A stretch of 47,765 nt of DNA from Chloracidobacterium sp. (GTDB taxonomy: Bacteria; Acidobacteriota; Blastocatellia; Pyrinomonadales; Pyrinomonadaceae): contig JANYIL010000079.1 of assembly GCA_025362075.1 (NCBI GenBank), positions 1 through 47,765 on the forward strand. Direction: 5' to 3'. The position numbers and the translations under genes were made by a program. Within the stretch, counting starts at the first letter, position 1. Each line of letters begins with the position of its first letter. Of the stretch, positions 23,776 through 32,865 are shown in pieces. The notes beneath the pieces were generated by a model that did no database searches, was not told where the DNA came from, and saw nothing but the letters and a program-made list of their open reading frames with translations.

Positions 23776-26274
23776 ATGAGCTACTCGCTCGAAACATTAG
23801 AATACGCCAAGCTCCTAGAGCTGGTCAGCCGCAACGCCCAGACACCGATGGGCATTGATCGATTTGCTTGTCTAAGGCCGCTCACAAACCGCCGCGAGCT
23901 CGACGAAGCTCTCGCGGCGACCACCGAAACCATCGCTCTTAATGAAGACAAACAGGTCACGTGGTCGTTCAGCGGCCTCGGAGACCCGTCCGACGCGGTC
24001 GCGATCCTCAAGATACAAAACGCGTCGCTCGAGCCAAATCTGATGCTCGAGATCTCACGCGTCTGCAATCAGGCTCTGTTCGTCCGCTCCGCGATCCAAC
24101 CGGAAAAAGAGTTTGCCCGGACGATCTGGCAGGTCGTCGAAAATATTCCGCCATCACTGCTCGCGGTCATCAACCAGGTCAACAAAAAGCTCCTGCCCGG
24201 CGGCGAGATCGACGATTCGGCTTCGCCGGAACTCGCAAAATTACGCCGTGAGATCAGCAGCCAACGTGCTCGTCTGACCAAATCGCTCGAATCCGCCATG
24301 CGTGCCGCCGGAACCGCAATCCAGGACGAGATCGTTACCGTCAGAAACGACAGATTCGTCATCCCCGTAAAAACTGATTTTCGCGGCACGGTAGCGGGCG
24401 TCGCCCACGGATTTTCTGCGAGCGGTTCGACGGTTTTCGTCGAACCGCTCGAAGCCATCGAGGCAAATAATGAGCTCCAAAACCTCAAAGGCAAAGAGGA
24501 ACGCGAGGTCGCTCGGATACTATTCGCCCTGACCGAAGAACTTCGCGAACAGCTCCCTGCCGTCGAAATGTCCGTCAACGCCGTCGCCGATCTCGATTTC
24601 ATCAAAGCAAAAGTCGAATTCGCCCGCAAATTCAAAGCAGTTGTGCCTGAAATTACGGACGACGATACGCTTGACCTTGTCGAAGCACGTCATCCCTTGC
24701 TAGAAGAAAACTTAAGAAATATTTCAACGCAAAGGCGCAAAGACGCAAAGGCAGAAACGCGGGCCGCTGGGAGTGTGCCCCTCACAGCAAACGACGAACA
24801 AAAAGCCGCGAACGAAATAGTCCCAAGCTCTTTCTCACTCACCAAAAAGAACGCCGTCATGATCATCTCCGGTGCGAACGCCGGCGGCAAAACCGTCGTG
24901 CTCAAAACCGCTGGTTTGCTCAGTCTGATGGCGATCTCCGGCCTTCCGGTTCCGGCAACAGCAGCGAAAATTCCGTTTTACCGCTCTATCCTCGCCGACA
25001 TCGGCGATCACCAATCGCTGTCCGCAAACCTCTCGACTTTCTCCTCGCACATGTCGAATATCGCGTCGATGATCCGCGAATGCGTTCCGCAGTCGCTCGT
25101 CCTGCTTGATGAAGCCGGGACCGGCACCGACCCCGAGGAAGGCTCGGCTCTCGGGGTCGCGATCGTCGATCATTTCCGCCGCAAAGGTGCGCATCTCATC
25201 GCATCGACCCACTATCGAGGCCTGAAAATGTACGCCGCAAATGACCCGAGTGTCATCAACGCCTCCGTCGAGTTTGACGAAAAAACTCTGCAGCCGACCT
25301 ACAAATTGCTGCTCGGCCTTGCCGGAACGTCGTCAGGCATCGAGATCGCCCGGCGTTTCGGGATCGAGCAATCTGTTATCGACGCCGCCCGCGAAAACCT
25401 CGATATTTCAGCCCAAGAAGCCGAAAATTACCTCAAAAAACTCCAGACGGAGACCAAAATAGCGACCGACCTCCGCATCGCTCTCGAAGAGGAACGCGAG
25501 GCCGTCGCAATGAAATACGCCCATCTTGAGATCGATGCCGTCAAAAAGGAAAAATCCAGACAGAAGGAATTTGAAGGCGAGCTGGCACGTGCCGTCGACG
25601 AATTCTACCGCCAGTCAAAAGCCTTCATGCAAACGCTCGAAGACAAGGCGTTAAAGAACAAGCTAGAAAAAGAACGCCTGTCCCGAAAGGCCGAGCTAAA
25701 CAGAGTCTTAGTGTCCAAAGTCCAAAGTCCAAAGTCCACAGTAGGGACGCCATTCTTTGCCGGCTCTCAGAACGAAAAATCCGCGATCCGCAATCCGCAA
25801 TCCGCAATCATCGAGATCGGCTCACGCGTCATCACATCCTTCGGCAACATCGGCACGGTCGAACGCATAGACAACGACGTCGCCCAGATCCTGGTCGGCG
25901 GCATGCACTTACGAGAAAAGATCGCCGACCTACGAATCGCGGACGCGACTGAGTCCAAAGTCCACAGTCCAAAGTCTAAACTCGGAACGGCTCAATCGGC
26001 TTTGGACCTTGGACGTGAAACCTTGGACGCGGACGCCGAGCTAAACCTGATCGGCAAAACCACCGCCGACGCCGAATACGAGATCGACCGCTTCCTCGAT
26101 GAGGCCTACATGTCATCTCTCCCCCGCGTCCGCATCATCCACGGCTTCGGCACCGGTGCCTTGAAGAATTACGTCCACCATTTCTTAAAGGGCCATCCGC
26201 ACGTCGAAAAGTTCGGCTTCGCCCCGTCCAATCAGGGCGGAAACGGTGCTACAATAGCAGAATTGAAATCATAA
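23776..26274 (+). CDS. mutS2: MutS2 endonuclease/ATPase with repeat-derived insertions
   Basis: 832 aa, longer than the usual 780-790. Core and clamp region (residues 1-300), ABC ATPase with Walker A ISGANAGGKTVVLKTAG (about 363-379) and Walker B LVLLDEAGTGTDPEEG, a coiled coil (about 540-640), a KOW-like segment (RVITSFGNIGTVERIDND) and a C-terminal Smr nuclease domain (LNLIGKTTADAEYEID ... IIHGFGTGALKNYV). MutS2 acts on recombination intermediates or collided ribosomes. Three segments are foreign to the family: TQRRKDAKAE at about residue 318, VQSPKS...IRNPQSA at 646-678 and HSPKSK...TLDA at 726-751, each encoded by short tandem repeats. The ATG at 23776 gives the normal N-terminus. Confidence 0.96.
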   Translation: MSYSLETLEYAKLLELVSRNAQTPMGIDRFACLRPLTNRRELDEALAATTETIALNEDKQVTWSFSGLGDPSDAVAILKIQNASLEPNLMLEISRVCNQALFVRSAIQPEKEFARTIWQVVENIPPSLLAVINQVNKKLLPGGEIDDSASPELAKLRREISSQRARLTKSLESAMRAAGTAIQDEIVTVRNDRFVIPVKTDFRGTVAGVAHGFSASGSTVFVEPLEAIEANNELQNLKGKEEREVARILFALTEELREQLPAVEMSVNAVADLDFIKAKVEFARKFKAVVPEITDDDTLDLVEARHPLLEENLRNISTQRRKDAKAETRAAGSVPLTANDEQKAANEIVPSSFSLTKKNAVMIISGANAGGKTVVLKTAGLLSLMAISGLPVPATAAKIPFYRSILADIGDHQSLSANLSTFSSHMSNIASMIRECVPQSLVLLDEAGTGTDPEEGSALGVAIVDHFRRKGAHLIASTHYRGLKMYAANDPSVINASVEFDEKTLQPTYKLLLGLAGTSSGIEIARRFGIEQSVIDAARENLDISAQEAENYLKKLQTETKIATDLRIALEEEREAVAMKYAHLEIDAVKKEKSRQKEFEGELARAVDEFYRQSKAFMQTLEDKALKNKLEKERLSRKAELNRVLVSKVQSPKSTVGTPFFAGSQNEKSAIRNPQSAIIEIGSRVITSFGNIGTVERIDNDVAQILVGGMHLREKIADLRIADATESKVHSPKSKLGTAQSALDLGRETLDADAELNLIGKTTADAEYEIDRFLDEAYMSSLPRVRIIHGFGTGALKNYVHHFLKGHPHVEKFGFAPSNQGGNGATIAELKS
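24727..24751. repeat. Tandem CGCAAAG(G/A) repeat inside mutS2
   Basis: Three copies of CGCAAAG at 8-bp spacing, encoding TQRRKDAK in frame, located between the conserved HPLL motif and the ATPase Walker A of MutS2. Confidence 0.85.
25713..25740. repeat. Heptanucleotide array GTCCAAA x4 inside mutS2
   Basis: Three perfect GTCCAAA units and one GTCCACA, in frame, encoding VQSPKST-type peptide in the region between the coiled coil and the KOW-like segment. Confidence 0.9.
25779..25806. repeat. Heptanucleotide array ATCCGCA x4 inside mutS2
   Basis: ATCCGCG followed by three ATCCGCA units, encoding SAIRNPQSAI. It lies 38 bp after the GTCCAAA array in the same non-conserved part of the gene. Confidence 0.9.
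25953..26028. repeat. GTCCAAA array and its inverted copy inside mutS2
   Basis: Four 7-mers (25953-25980: GTCCAAA, GTCCACA, GTCCAAA, GTCTAAA) face an inverted set (TTTGGAC, CTTGGAC, then CTTGGAC at 26001-26028), giving a potential hairpin within the coding region just before the Smr domain. Confidence 0.85.
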
Positions 26275-26283
26275 GGAGGTGCT

Positions 26284-26574
26284 ATGACGCAACAGCAAAT
26301 CATTCTGGAATTCACAGGCTATCCGCTTTCGACTAAATCCGCTGTATTGCGGGAATTGTTAAAGGCGTATGAAGACGATTTAGAAGGATCTGAGCAAATA
26401 AATATGGGAGGAGAGACCGGCAACGGAGCCGACGATCGTGCGGCCTTAATCGCGAAACGTAAAAAGGCCGTCGATAAGTTGCGAGGGATCGCCGCTGTTC
26501 CTGGCAAAAGACCTCCGACAGACGAAGAATGGCGCGAGGAAAGAACAAACTATTTGTTCGAAAAGTATAAATAA
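26284..26574 (+). CDS. Putative antitoxin of a PIN toxin-antitoxin module
   Basis: 96 aa, charged, with a predicted helical C-terminus (EEWREERTNYLFEKYK) suitable for wrapping a toxin and an N-terminal part (IILEFTGYPLSTKSAVLREL) that could bind DNA. I do not recognise a known DNA-binding fold. It begins 9 bp after mutS2 with a perfect ribosome site (AAGGAGG) that overlaps the mutS2 stop, and ends directly at the GTG of the PIN gene. Function is inferred from this pairing. Confidence 0.75.
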   Translation: MTQQQIILEFTGYPLSTKSAVLRELLKAYEDDLEGSEQINMGGETGNGADDRAALIAKRKKAVDKLRGIAAVPGKRPPTDEEWREERTNYLFEKYK

Positions 26575-26997
26575 GTGCGCGTTTTACTCGACACAAATGT
26601 TGTCCTGGACTTTATTCTGCAACGACCGGATTTTTATTCTGACGCAAACGATATTTTCATTCGATTGCAGAATCTCGATTTTCAGGCCTACGTCACATCG
26701 ATTACGCCTATCAATGCTTTCTACACAGCCAAAAAGGAGATCGGTAGAGGGGCTGCCTTCGAAACAGTTGAGAATCTCATAAGCTTTGTCGAAATTTGCA
26801 ACACAGACAAAGATGTTTTAATCGATGCTTTTTCTCTAAATTTTGGAGACTACGAAGATGCCGTCCAATGTGCGTCGGCTGTCGCCGCAAATTTAGACGG
26901 AATTGTTACCCGCGATAGAACCGGTTATCTGAAATCACCGATTCCCGTTTATTCTCCGGCGGAATTCCTTGAGATTTTACAAAATCAAACAGCCTGA
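26575..26997 (+). CDS. PIN-domain ribonuclease toxin (VapC-like)
   Basis: 140 aa. N-terminal RVLLDTNVVLDFILQRP supplies the first catalytic Asp (residue 6); a central Glu-containing helix and FGDYEDAVQCASAVAANLDGIVTRD with further acidic residues complete the magnesium site. VapC toxins cut tRNA or rRNA. The GTG start is the codon immediately after the antitoxin stop, a common toxin arrangement. Base composition is visibly more AT-rich than in mutS2 or dnaG. A relic of a MutS2 C-terminus follows. Confidence 0.9.
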   Translation: MRVLLDTNVVLDFILQRPDFYSDANDIFIRLQNLDFQAYVTSITPINAFYTAKKEIGRGAAFETVENLISFVEICNTDKDVLIDAFSLNFGDYEDAVQCASAVAANLDGIVTRDRTGYLKSPIPVYSPAEFLEILQNQTA

Positions 26998-27006
26998 TGG
27001 CTAACT

Positions 27007-27069
27007 TTCCAGAAGCCAAGCGTCCAGCAACGCGGCATCGGCGGTACAATTGCGGAGTTGAAACAGTGA
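27007..27069 (+). pseudogene. Relic of a second MutS2/Smr C-terminus
   Basis: Immediately behind the toxin gene, an open frame ends FQKPSVQQRGIGGTIAELKQ and a TGA. The real MutS2 protein ends APSNQGGNGATIAELKS. The GxGxTIAELK ending is specific for MutS2 C-termini. No start or upstream MutS2 sequence precedes it, so it is a leftover 3' end separated from its gene by the toxin-antitoxin module. DNA identity to the intact end is only moderate. Confidence 0.7.
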
Positions 27070-27093
27070 GATTTCATTTGGGAAAATAGGCTT

Positions 27094-27852
27094 ATGGGAA
27101 TTTCAGACATTATCGCAATAATTGGAGCGGCAGCTTGGCTTCCGCAAATTTTTCAGTGGCTTTCGAACTATTTAAAGAAACCTCGACTACAAGTTATATC
27201 GGCATTAACTTGCATGATTGGAGTCGACACATATGGCCCAAACGTATATTTTACCGCTTCGATTTCTTCCGAGAAACGGGATGCGATCATCACGTATATC
27301 AACGCGCGCCTCAAGCATGAATCAGGTGAAGAACGCTTGTTTGAATGGATCAGTGTTGATGAAGTTCAATTCAATGCACAATCTCTTACAAGTGCAGATG
27401 AGGCAATGTTTATAAAAAAACAGAAAGTTTTGGCTATAAAGGCTGTTCAAGAAATACTTGCAGAACGGAGTATATATTTTCGGGACAAGCCGCTTGGTGA
27501 CCAAACAGTAGCTAAAATTAATCAAGCAAAAGATAATTTAAAGTATCTCGAAAGTTCAAGCTCTAAACAGTCAGGTCAAATTTCAAAAAGTAAGGATTAT
27601 AAAGAGCTCGAAAATTTTGTAACGGAAAATGTCTTTTGGCGTGAAGGAAGCTACCAGATAGAAATGTCTTTCGACATAAAAGGCCTAAAACGACCTCACA
27701 AACAAACCTTCGCCTTTAGTTTAACTCGCCAAGATATTGAAAACGTAAAGAAGAATACTGAGATAATTAAACAACAAGTTCACCAACTCTTAAATAGCGA
27801 GGTTCCGGAAAAACAAGTTACTTGGCAATTTGTTTGGGTGCAAGTTCGTTAG
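27094..27852 (+). CDS. Hypothetical membrane-anchored protein, AT-rich
   Basis: 252 aa. One N-terminal hydrophobic segment (IIAIIGAAAWLPQIFQWLS) is followed by a long charged region with several Lys/Gln-rich helices (IYFRDKPLGDQTVAKINQAKDN, a Ser-rich linker, then IENVKKNTEIIKQQVHQLL). No family motif is recognised. Codon usage is AT-rich and unlike the flanking mutS2 and dnaG, suggesting recent acquisition together with the toxin-antitoxin module. It ends 3 bp before dnaG, so it now sits in front of the primase in the same transcription unit. Confidence 0.65.
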   Translation: MGISDIIAIIGAAAWLPQIFQWLSNYLKKPRLQVISALTCMIGVDTYGPNVYFTASISSEKRDAIITYINARLKHESGEERLFEWISVDEVQFNAQSLTSADEAMFIKKQKVLAIKAVQEILAERSIYFRDKPLGDQTVAKINQAKDNLKYLESSSSKQSGQISKSKDYKELENFVTENVFWREGSYQIEMSFDIKGLKRPHKQTFAFSLTRQDIENVKKNTEIIKQQVHQLLNSEVPEKQVTWQFVWVQVR

Positions 27853-27855
27853 CTC

Positions 27856-29706
27856 ATGCTCTACGAACAATACTTCATCGACGACCTGAAAAACCGTGCG
27901 GATATCGTGCGGATAATACAGCCGTACGCGGAGTTGAAGAAGAAAGGCGCGAACTGGATGGGGTGCTGCCCGTTTCATCAGGAAAAAACGCCATCGTTTT
28001 CGGTCAATCCGTCAAAGGGCTTTTACAAATGCTTTGGCTGCGGTAAGGGCGGGACGGCGTTCAATTTCCTCATGGAGATGGAGGGTCTCAATTTCCCCGA
28101 GGCGATCAAACGGGTGGCCGAGATCAGCGGCATCATGCTGCCAGAACCGGTCGATGATAGGGACTACGAAGTCTCGAAAAAGAAACGCGAGGAGAAAAAA
28201 CAGCTTGCCGACCAGATCATCGAGCTGAATCAGGTCGCGCTTGAGCACTGGGAAAAAGAGCTGCAAGGCAAAAGCAAAAAGGCAAAGGCGGCCAGGGGCT
28301 ATCTGGAGCAGCGCGGCATCGCGGACGAGGTGCAAAAGCAGTTTCGCATTGGCTATTCGCCGGATAGCTGGGATGGTTTGCTCGGCGTGCTTCGTGATTT
28401 TGGGGCCGACGATAAATTGATCGAACAATCGGGCCTCGTCTCGGTAAACGAAGAGAAAAAAAGGGTTTTTGACCGTTTTCGCGGGCGCATAATGTTTCCG
28501 GTTCTCGATGTCAATGGCCGTGCCGTTGCATTCGGTGCACGTTCACTCAGCGCGGAAGATCAGCCGAAATACCTGAATTCGCCCGAAACCCAGGCTTACA
28601 CAAAAGGCGAGCATCTTTACGGCCTGTTTCAGGGCAAGGACGAGATCCGCAAACGGAAATTCGCCATCCTGGTCGAGGGCTATCTCGACCTCATCGCCCT
28701 TGCTCAATTTGGCGTTACTAATACAGCAGCAAGCCTTGGCACGGCATTTACACCGGAGCAGTCAAAGCTGCTCAGCCGATTCTCCAAAAGCGTCGTGATC
28801 AATTACGACGGAGATTCGGCCGGTATCAAGGCCGCCCGGCGGGCCATCGAGCATCTGCTGCCACAGGAATTTGATATAAAGGTACTCGTGCTGCCGGACG
28901 GCAAGGATCCTGACGACTTTATCCGAGAAAACGGCAACGCCGCCTACAATGAAAGCCGCGGAAAGGCCGAGCCGTTTCTCTCGTTTGCACTCAAATCTTC
29001 GGTCGCCGGCCGCAATATCAACAACGCCAAGCAAAAAGCTGAGGCGATCGAAGACTTTCTGCCGGTGGTGTCTGCGATTCGCAACAACATTCAAAAGCGG
29101 GAGAGTTTTGACCAGGCGATGGAGTTTTTTCACGTCGAAGACGCCTCGCTAAAACGCGAACTGTGGAATTCGTTAGCAAATAATCATCAGCCTTCTTCAA
29201 CGTCGGTTTTCCAAAGGATTTCTCGCGTGGCTCGGCAACGAATCACTTTTGCCGAGGAACGCCTTCTACAGTCGCTGATTCCCGACCTCGAACTACGCAA
29301 TCAAATCCTCCCTCTTCTTGAGTCGAGCGATTATGAAAATCTGGCCACGGGAGATTTATTCGCTGCCTTCTTTCAGATACACAACGACGGCCTAGACATT
29401 ACGCCAGAAACACTGCTTGAGCACATCGCTGATGATCAAGACTTACTTGATATTGCCCATAAGCTATTTGTAAATGCTCCCGCCCGCGATGCGGATGAGC
29501 CAATCGATACGGCACAAAAGAAGGCTGAAGATGATGTAATAGCTTTGAGAAGAATGGCTATTGAAAAAAGGGGGGAAGATATTAGTCGTGAAAGCGCTTT
29601 AGCAGAGGCTGCCGGAGATATTGAACTTCTCAAACAGCTTACTTTCGAGCGGCTCGAACTCGAAAAATCAAACGTCAGATTGCGACATAACCTCCCACAA
29701 ATGTGA
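27856..29706 (+). CDS. dnaG: DNA primase
   Basis: 616 aa. N-terminal zinc-binding domain (CPFHQEKTPSFSV then FYKCFGCGKGG), RNA polymerase domain (GRIMFPVLDVNGRAVAFGAR), Toprim segment ILVEGYLDLIALAQFGVTN with downstream DGDSAG acidic residues, and a C-terminal helicase-binding region. It synthesises RNA primers at the replication fork. It is followed by rpoD, the classic macromolecular-synthesis pairing, but rpsU is not upstream; an AT-rich orphan gene occupies that place. The ATG at 27856 gives the normal N-terminus. Confidence 0.98.
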   Translation: MLYEQYFIDDLKNRADIVRIIQPYAELKKKGANWMGCCPFHQEKTPSFSVNPSKGFYKCFGCGKGGTAFNFLMEMEGLNFPEAIKRVAEISGIMLPEPVDDRDYEVSKKKREEKKQLADQIIELNQVALEHWEKELQGKSKKAKAARGYLEQRGIADEVQKQFRIGYSPDSWDGLLGVLRDFGADDKLIEQSGLVSVNEEKKRVFDRFRGRIMFPVLDVNGRAVAFGARSLSAEDQPKYLNSPETQAYTKGEHLYGLFQGKDEIRKRKFAILVEGYLDLIALAQFGVTNTAASLGTAFTPEQSKLLSRFSKSVVINYDGDSAGIKAARRAIEHLLPQEFDIKVLVLPDGKDPDDFIRENGNAAYNESRGKAEPFLSFALKSSVAGRNINNAKQKAEAIEDFLPVVSAIRNNIQKRESFDQAMEFFHVEDASLKRELWNSLANNHQPSSTSVFQRISRVARQRITFAEERLLQSLIPDLELRNQILPLLESSDYENLATGDLFAAFFQIHNDGLDITPETLLEHIADDQDLLDIAHKLFVNAPARDADEPIDTAQKKAEDDVIALRRMAIEKRGEDISRESALAEAAGDIELLKQLTFERLELEKSNVRLRHNLPQM

Positions 29707-29794
29707 TATACTTTTCGGTTTAAGCCCGCCCGTCCGAAATGAAACAATTTCGGGTATTGAGCGTATATAACTATATTGCGAACAACGATTTAAC

Positions 29795-31558
29795 GTGGCG
29801 AGCAATCGAATTAAATTTACTGATAATATGCCTGATTACGACGAAAAAGAAGACTTAATGGATCGCCTGCTGGCACTAGGCAGGCGGAAAAAGGGATTAA
29901 GCCTCGATCAGCTCCATCGCGAACTCCCCGACAATATGATGTCCCCCGACGAGATCGAGGACGTTTTGGAGCGCCTTGAAGGTGCAAATATATCCGTTGC
30001 CGAGACCGACGCCCAGCTTTTGGAACGTGCGTCGAGCCTCGCTTTAGATGACGAAGAAGAGGAGGCGGCGTCCGACGAGGATGATCTCGACCTCGACCTA
30101 TCGGCCGGTGTTTTGGATAAATCTAACGACCCGGTCCGGCTCTATTTACGTGAAATGGGCATCGTCCCCCTCCTTAATCGTGAAGGCGAGGTAACGATCG
30201 CCAAACGCATAGAACGCGGACAGATCAAGACGCACAAGGCGATCTCGCGTTCGCCAATTGCCGTCGAACGTCTGCTCAAGATCGGCGACGATCTTATCGC
30301 CGGCAAGGCCAGCATTCGCGAAACGGTCGTATTCTCGGAGCAAGCCGAGATCTCGATGGAAGAGGATAAGGCCGAGGAGTACATGCGTTGGACGCTCGAG
30401 GGTATCGAGAGCATCCGTGGGCATTATGCTAACGCCCTGAAAACGTGGAATCAGTTGATCGCCGAGCAGATCAAGGCGGACGGCAAGAAATCGAAAAAAC
30501 TGCTTACCCTGCGGCGAAAGACGGCTCGTCTGCGACTCGAAATCGCTCAGGAGATTAAGCATCTCAACCTGACCGAGCGTTCGCGTCAAGTGCTGATCGC
30601 AGCGATCCGCAAGACAGTGGATGATATCCGCAAGCCGGAACGAGCAATTGCAAAGGCTCAGGAAAAACTTGAGAAAAAGCCGCCAACCGCTGAGAAGAGA
30701 GAGCTTAACGCTAAGATCGCGGAGTATCGCGAGGCTCTTGTTGAGATCGAGACAAAATATCATTTGCCGCCGGTCGAGATCAAGCGTTCATACCAGACGA
30801 TCAGCGTCGGCGAGACCGAGACCAATAAAGCCAAACGCGAACTGGTCGAAGCCAACCTTCGCCTCGTCGTTTCGATCGCCAAGAAGTACACGAACCGCGG
30901 CTTACAGTTCCTGGATCTCATTCAGGAAGGCAACATCGGTCTGATGAAGGCGGTCGATAAATTCGAATGGCGTCGCGGATATAAATTCTCGACGTACGCG
31001 ACGTGGTGGATCCGACAGGCCATCACGCGTGCGATCGCCGACCAGGCCCGCACGATCCGGATTCCGGTGCATATGATCGAGACGATCAATAAGCTGATCC
31101 GCACCTCGCGGCTGCTCGTGCAGGAACTCGGCCGTGAACCGTCGTCGGAGGAGATCGCGAAACGGATGGACATCCCGGTTTCCAAGGTGCGCAAGGTCCT
31201 GAAGATTGCGCAGGAACCGATCTCGCTCGAAACTCCGATCGGCGAAGAGGAAGACTCACATCTAGGCGATTTTATCGAGGATAAATCGATACTAAACCCT
31301 GCGGAATCAGTGACTTTCTCCAATTTACGTGAGATAACGGATGAGGTTCTCGCGACCCTTACCCCGCGTGAGGAAAAGGTCATCAAAATGCGTTTCGGTC
31401 TTGGTAACACCGGCAGTGAGCACACGCTTGAAGAGGTCGGCCAGCACTTTGCGGTTACACGCGAACGCATCCGCCAGATCGAAGCCAAAGCCCTCAGAAA
31501 GCTAAGGCACCCGTCGCGATCACGTCGGTTAAAGGCGTTTTTGGAAGGAAAAGCGTAA
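29795..31558 (+). CDS. rpoD: Primary sigma factor (RpoD, sigma-70)
   Basis: 587 aa. Region 1.1 remnant ([20 protein letters not shown]), an acidic stretch, region 1.2 ([11 protein letters not shown]), a non-conserved spacer, region 2 ([60 protein letters not shown]), region 3, and region 4.2 ([19 protein letters not shown]). It directs housekeeping transcription. The GTG at 29795 is taken as start; an ATG at 29828 (MPDYDEKED) is an alternative. It follows dnaG by 88 bp; a hairpin terminator follows. Confidence 0.97.
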   Translation: MASNRIKFTDNMPDYDEKEDLMDRLLALGRRKKGLSLDQLHRELPDNMMSPDEIEDVLERLEGANISVAETDAQLLERASSLALDDEEEEAASDEDDLDLDLSAGVLDKSNDPVRLYLREMGIVPLLNREGEVTIAKRIERGQIKTHKAISRSPIAVERLLKIGDDLIAGKASIRETVVFSEQAEISMEEDKAEEYMRWTLEGIESIRGHYANALKTWNQLIAEQIKADGKKSKKLLTLRRKTARLRLEIAQEIKHLNLTERSRQVLIAAIRKTVDDIRKPERAIAKAQEKLEKKPPTAEKRELNAKIAEYREALVEIETKYHLPPVEIKRSYQTISVGETETNKAKRELVEANLRLVVSIAKKYTNRGLQFLDLIQEGNIGLMKAVDKFEWRRGYKFSTYATWWIRQAITRAIADQARTIRIPVHMIETINKLIRTSRLLVQELGREPSSEEIAKRMDIPVSKVRKVLKIAQEPISLETPIGEEEDSHLGDFIEDKSILNPAESVTFSNLREITDEVLATLTPREEKVIKMRFGLGNTGSEHTLEEVGQHFAVTRERIRQIEAKALRKLRHPSRSRRLKAFLEGKA

Positions 31559-31599
31559 TACATTTCTGGCGTTGCCTGTGGGTATCTCAAGTAAACTGC

Positions 31600-31637
31600 G
31601 GTCGAGATTTCGCTGAGCGGAGTCTCGACCTTTTTTT
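31600..31637 (+). terminator. Rho-independent terminator of rpoD
   Basis: GGTCGAGA (31600-31607) pairs with TCTCGACC (31623-31630), with an inner CGCT/AGCG pair, and is followed by seven Ts. Confidence 0.88.
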
Positions 31638-31662
31638 CGTCATATGACGGCCTGATGTTACG

Positions 31663-32865
31663 ATGATGAACAAGATTGAAACACATCGATTCACAGCCAT
31701 CATGGGCACTGCGGTACTGTTGCTAGTTCCGTCTTTCGACATCGTTTTGAAGTACACGGGCCTTCCCGGTATTGCCGCGTATTTTATCGCCGGGTTGACG
31801 GGCTTGTATATTTGCGATCGTTTTGTAGTTCAGCTCTTTATTTCGAGGGTTACTGATCGACAATCGGTGATCGCCGCCATGGTCGTCTTCCTTGTCCTGA
31901 TCTTGATCGTTGCTGTTGGGTATCCGATTGCGAATTCGGGACGGTTTGGCGGCGGCAGCGACATCGACGACGCAATGGTCGTCGGTGCGTCGGCTCTTTT
32001 GCGTGGCGAATACCCGTACTATCATCTGACCTATCTCGGCGGGATGCTTTCGCCGATGCCGGGTACGATTCTCCTGTCGGTGCCTTTCGTTTTCTTCGGA
32101 CAAATTCAGTATCAAAACATTTTTTGGCTCGCAATATTGTTTGTAGCGTCTCGCAAGATCCTGGGCGACAGCGTTTTGTCCTTAGGGATAATCGGGACGG
32201 TTGTGCTCATTAGTCCGACATTTTACCAGGTCCTTGTCACCGGATCGGACCATATCGCAAACTCGATCTATATTATCGTCGGCCTATGGCTTACAGTTCG
32301 AGCCGTAACAACGCCGGGATCATCGACCTTGCAGAAATTGCTGCCCGCAATTCTCTTGGGCATCGGTTTATCGTCAAGGTCTAATTTTCTGCTAATACTT
32401 CCGCTATTTTTCTCGGTTCTCGTTCAAAATTCAAGCTGGAAGGATGCGATTAAGTATGTATCCGTGGCACTCCTCGTATTCGCCGCCGTTACGGTTCCCT
32501 TTTACGTTTACGACTCGGGCGGGTTCACGCCGTTGATCGTCCAGCGGGCCAAGATCACGGAACTTGAAGCGTTATTGCCGCACGCCGGCGTTATAATTCC
32601 GCTCTCGGCTCTGCTCTTATCTATCGGGTTGGCGATGAATAAGATGGACAGGGATTGTGCAGTGTTTTTCCGAAACTGCGCGATCGTTCAGCTGTTTACG
32701 CTGCTTTTCACCTCCACGTTATATGCTATCCAGAGCGGACATTTCACATTGTTTCTGGGCACCGGCGGGTACGGGATGTTCACGCTGTTTTTTGCGGTCG
32801 TCAGCGTTTGGATCACCTTTCACAATGGCACCCTGTCTATTCGATCATCAAGCTGGCCTCGATAA
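31663..32865 (+). CDS. GT-C-like polytopic membrane protein
   Basis: 400 aa with about ten hydrophobic helices. The first extracytoplasmic loop carries [20 protein letters not shown] and [16 protein letters not shown], an acidic motif placed as in GT-C mannosyltransferases that use polyprenyl-phosphate sugars. No C-terminal soluble domain. It is not closely similar to the two pilus-operon GT-C proteins. ATGs at 31663 and 31666 are adjacent. Its last 29 bp overlap the convergent cca gene. Confidence 0.72.
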   Translation: MMNKIETHRFTAIMGTAVLLLVPSFDIVLKYTGLPGIAAYFIAGLTGLYICDRFVVQLFISRVTDRQSVIAAMVVFLVLILIVAVGYPIANSGRFGGGSDIDDAMVVGASALLRGEYPYYHLTYLGGMLSPMPGTILLSVPFVFFGQIQYQNIFWLAILFVASRKILGDSVLSLGIIGTVVLISPTFYQVLVTGSDHIANSIYIIVGLWLTVRAVTTPGSSTLQKLLPAILLGIGLSSRSNFLLILPLFFSVLVQNSSWKDAIKYVSVALLVFAAVTVPFYVYDSGGFTPLIVQRAKITELEALLPHAGVIIPLSALLLSIGLAMNKMDRDCAVFFRNCAIVQLFTLLFTSTLYAIQSGHFTLFLGTGGYGMFTLFFAVVSVWITFHNGTLSIRSSSWPR

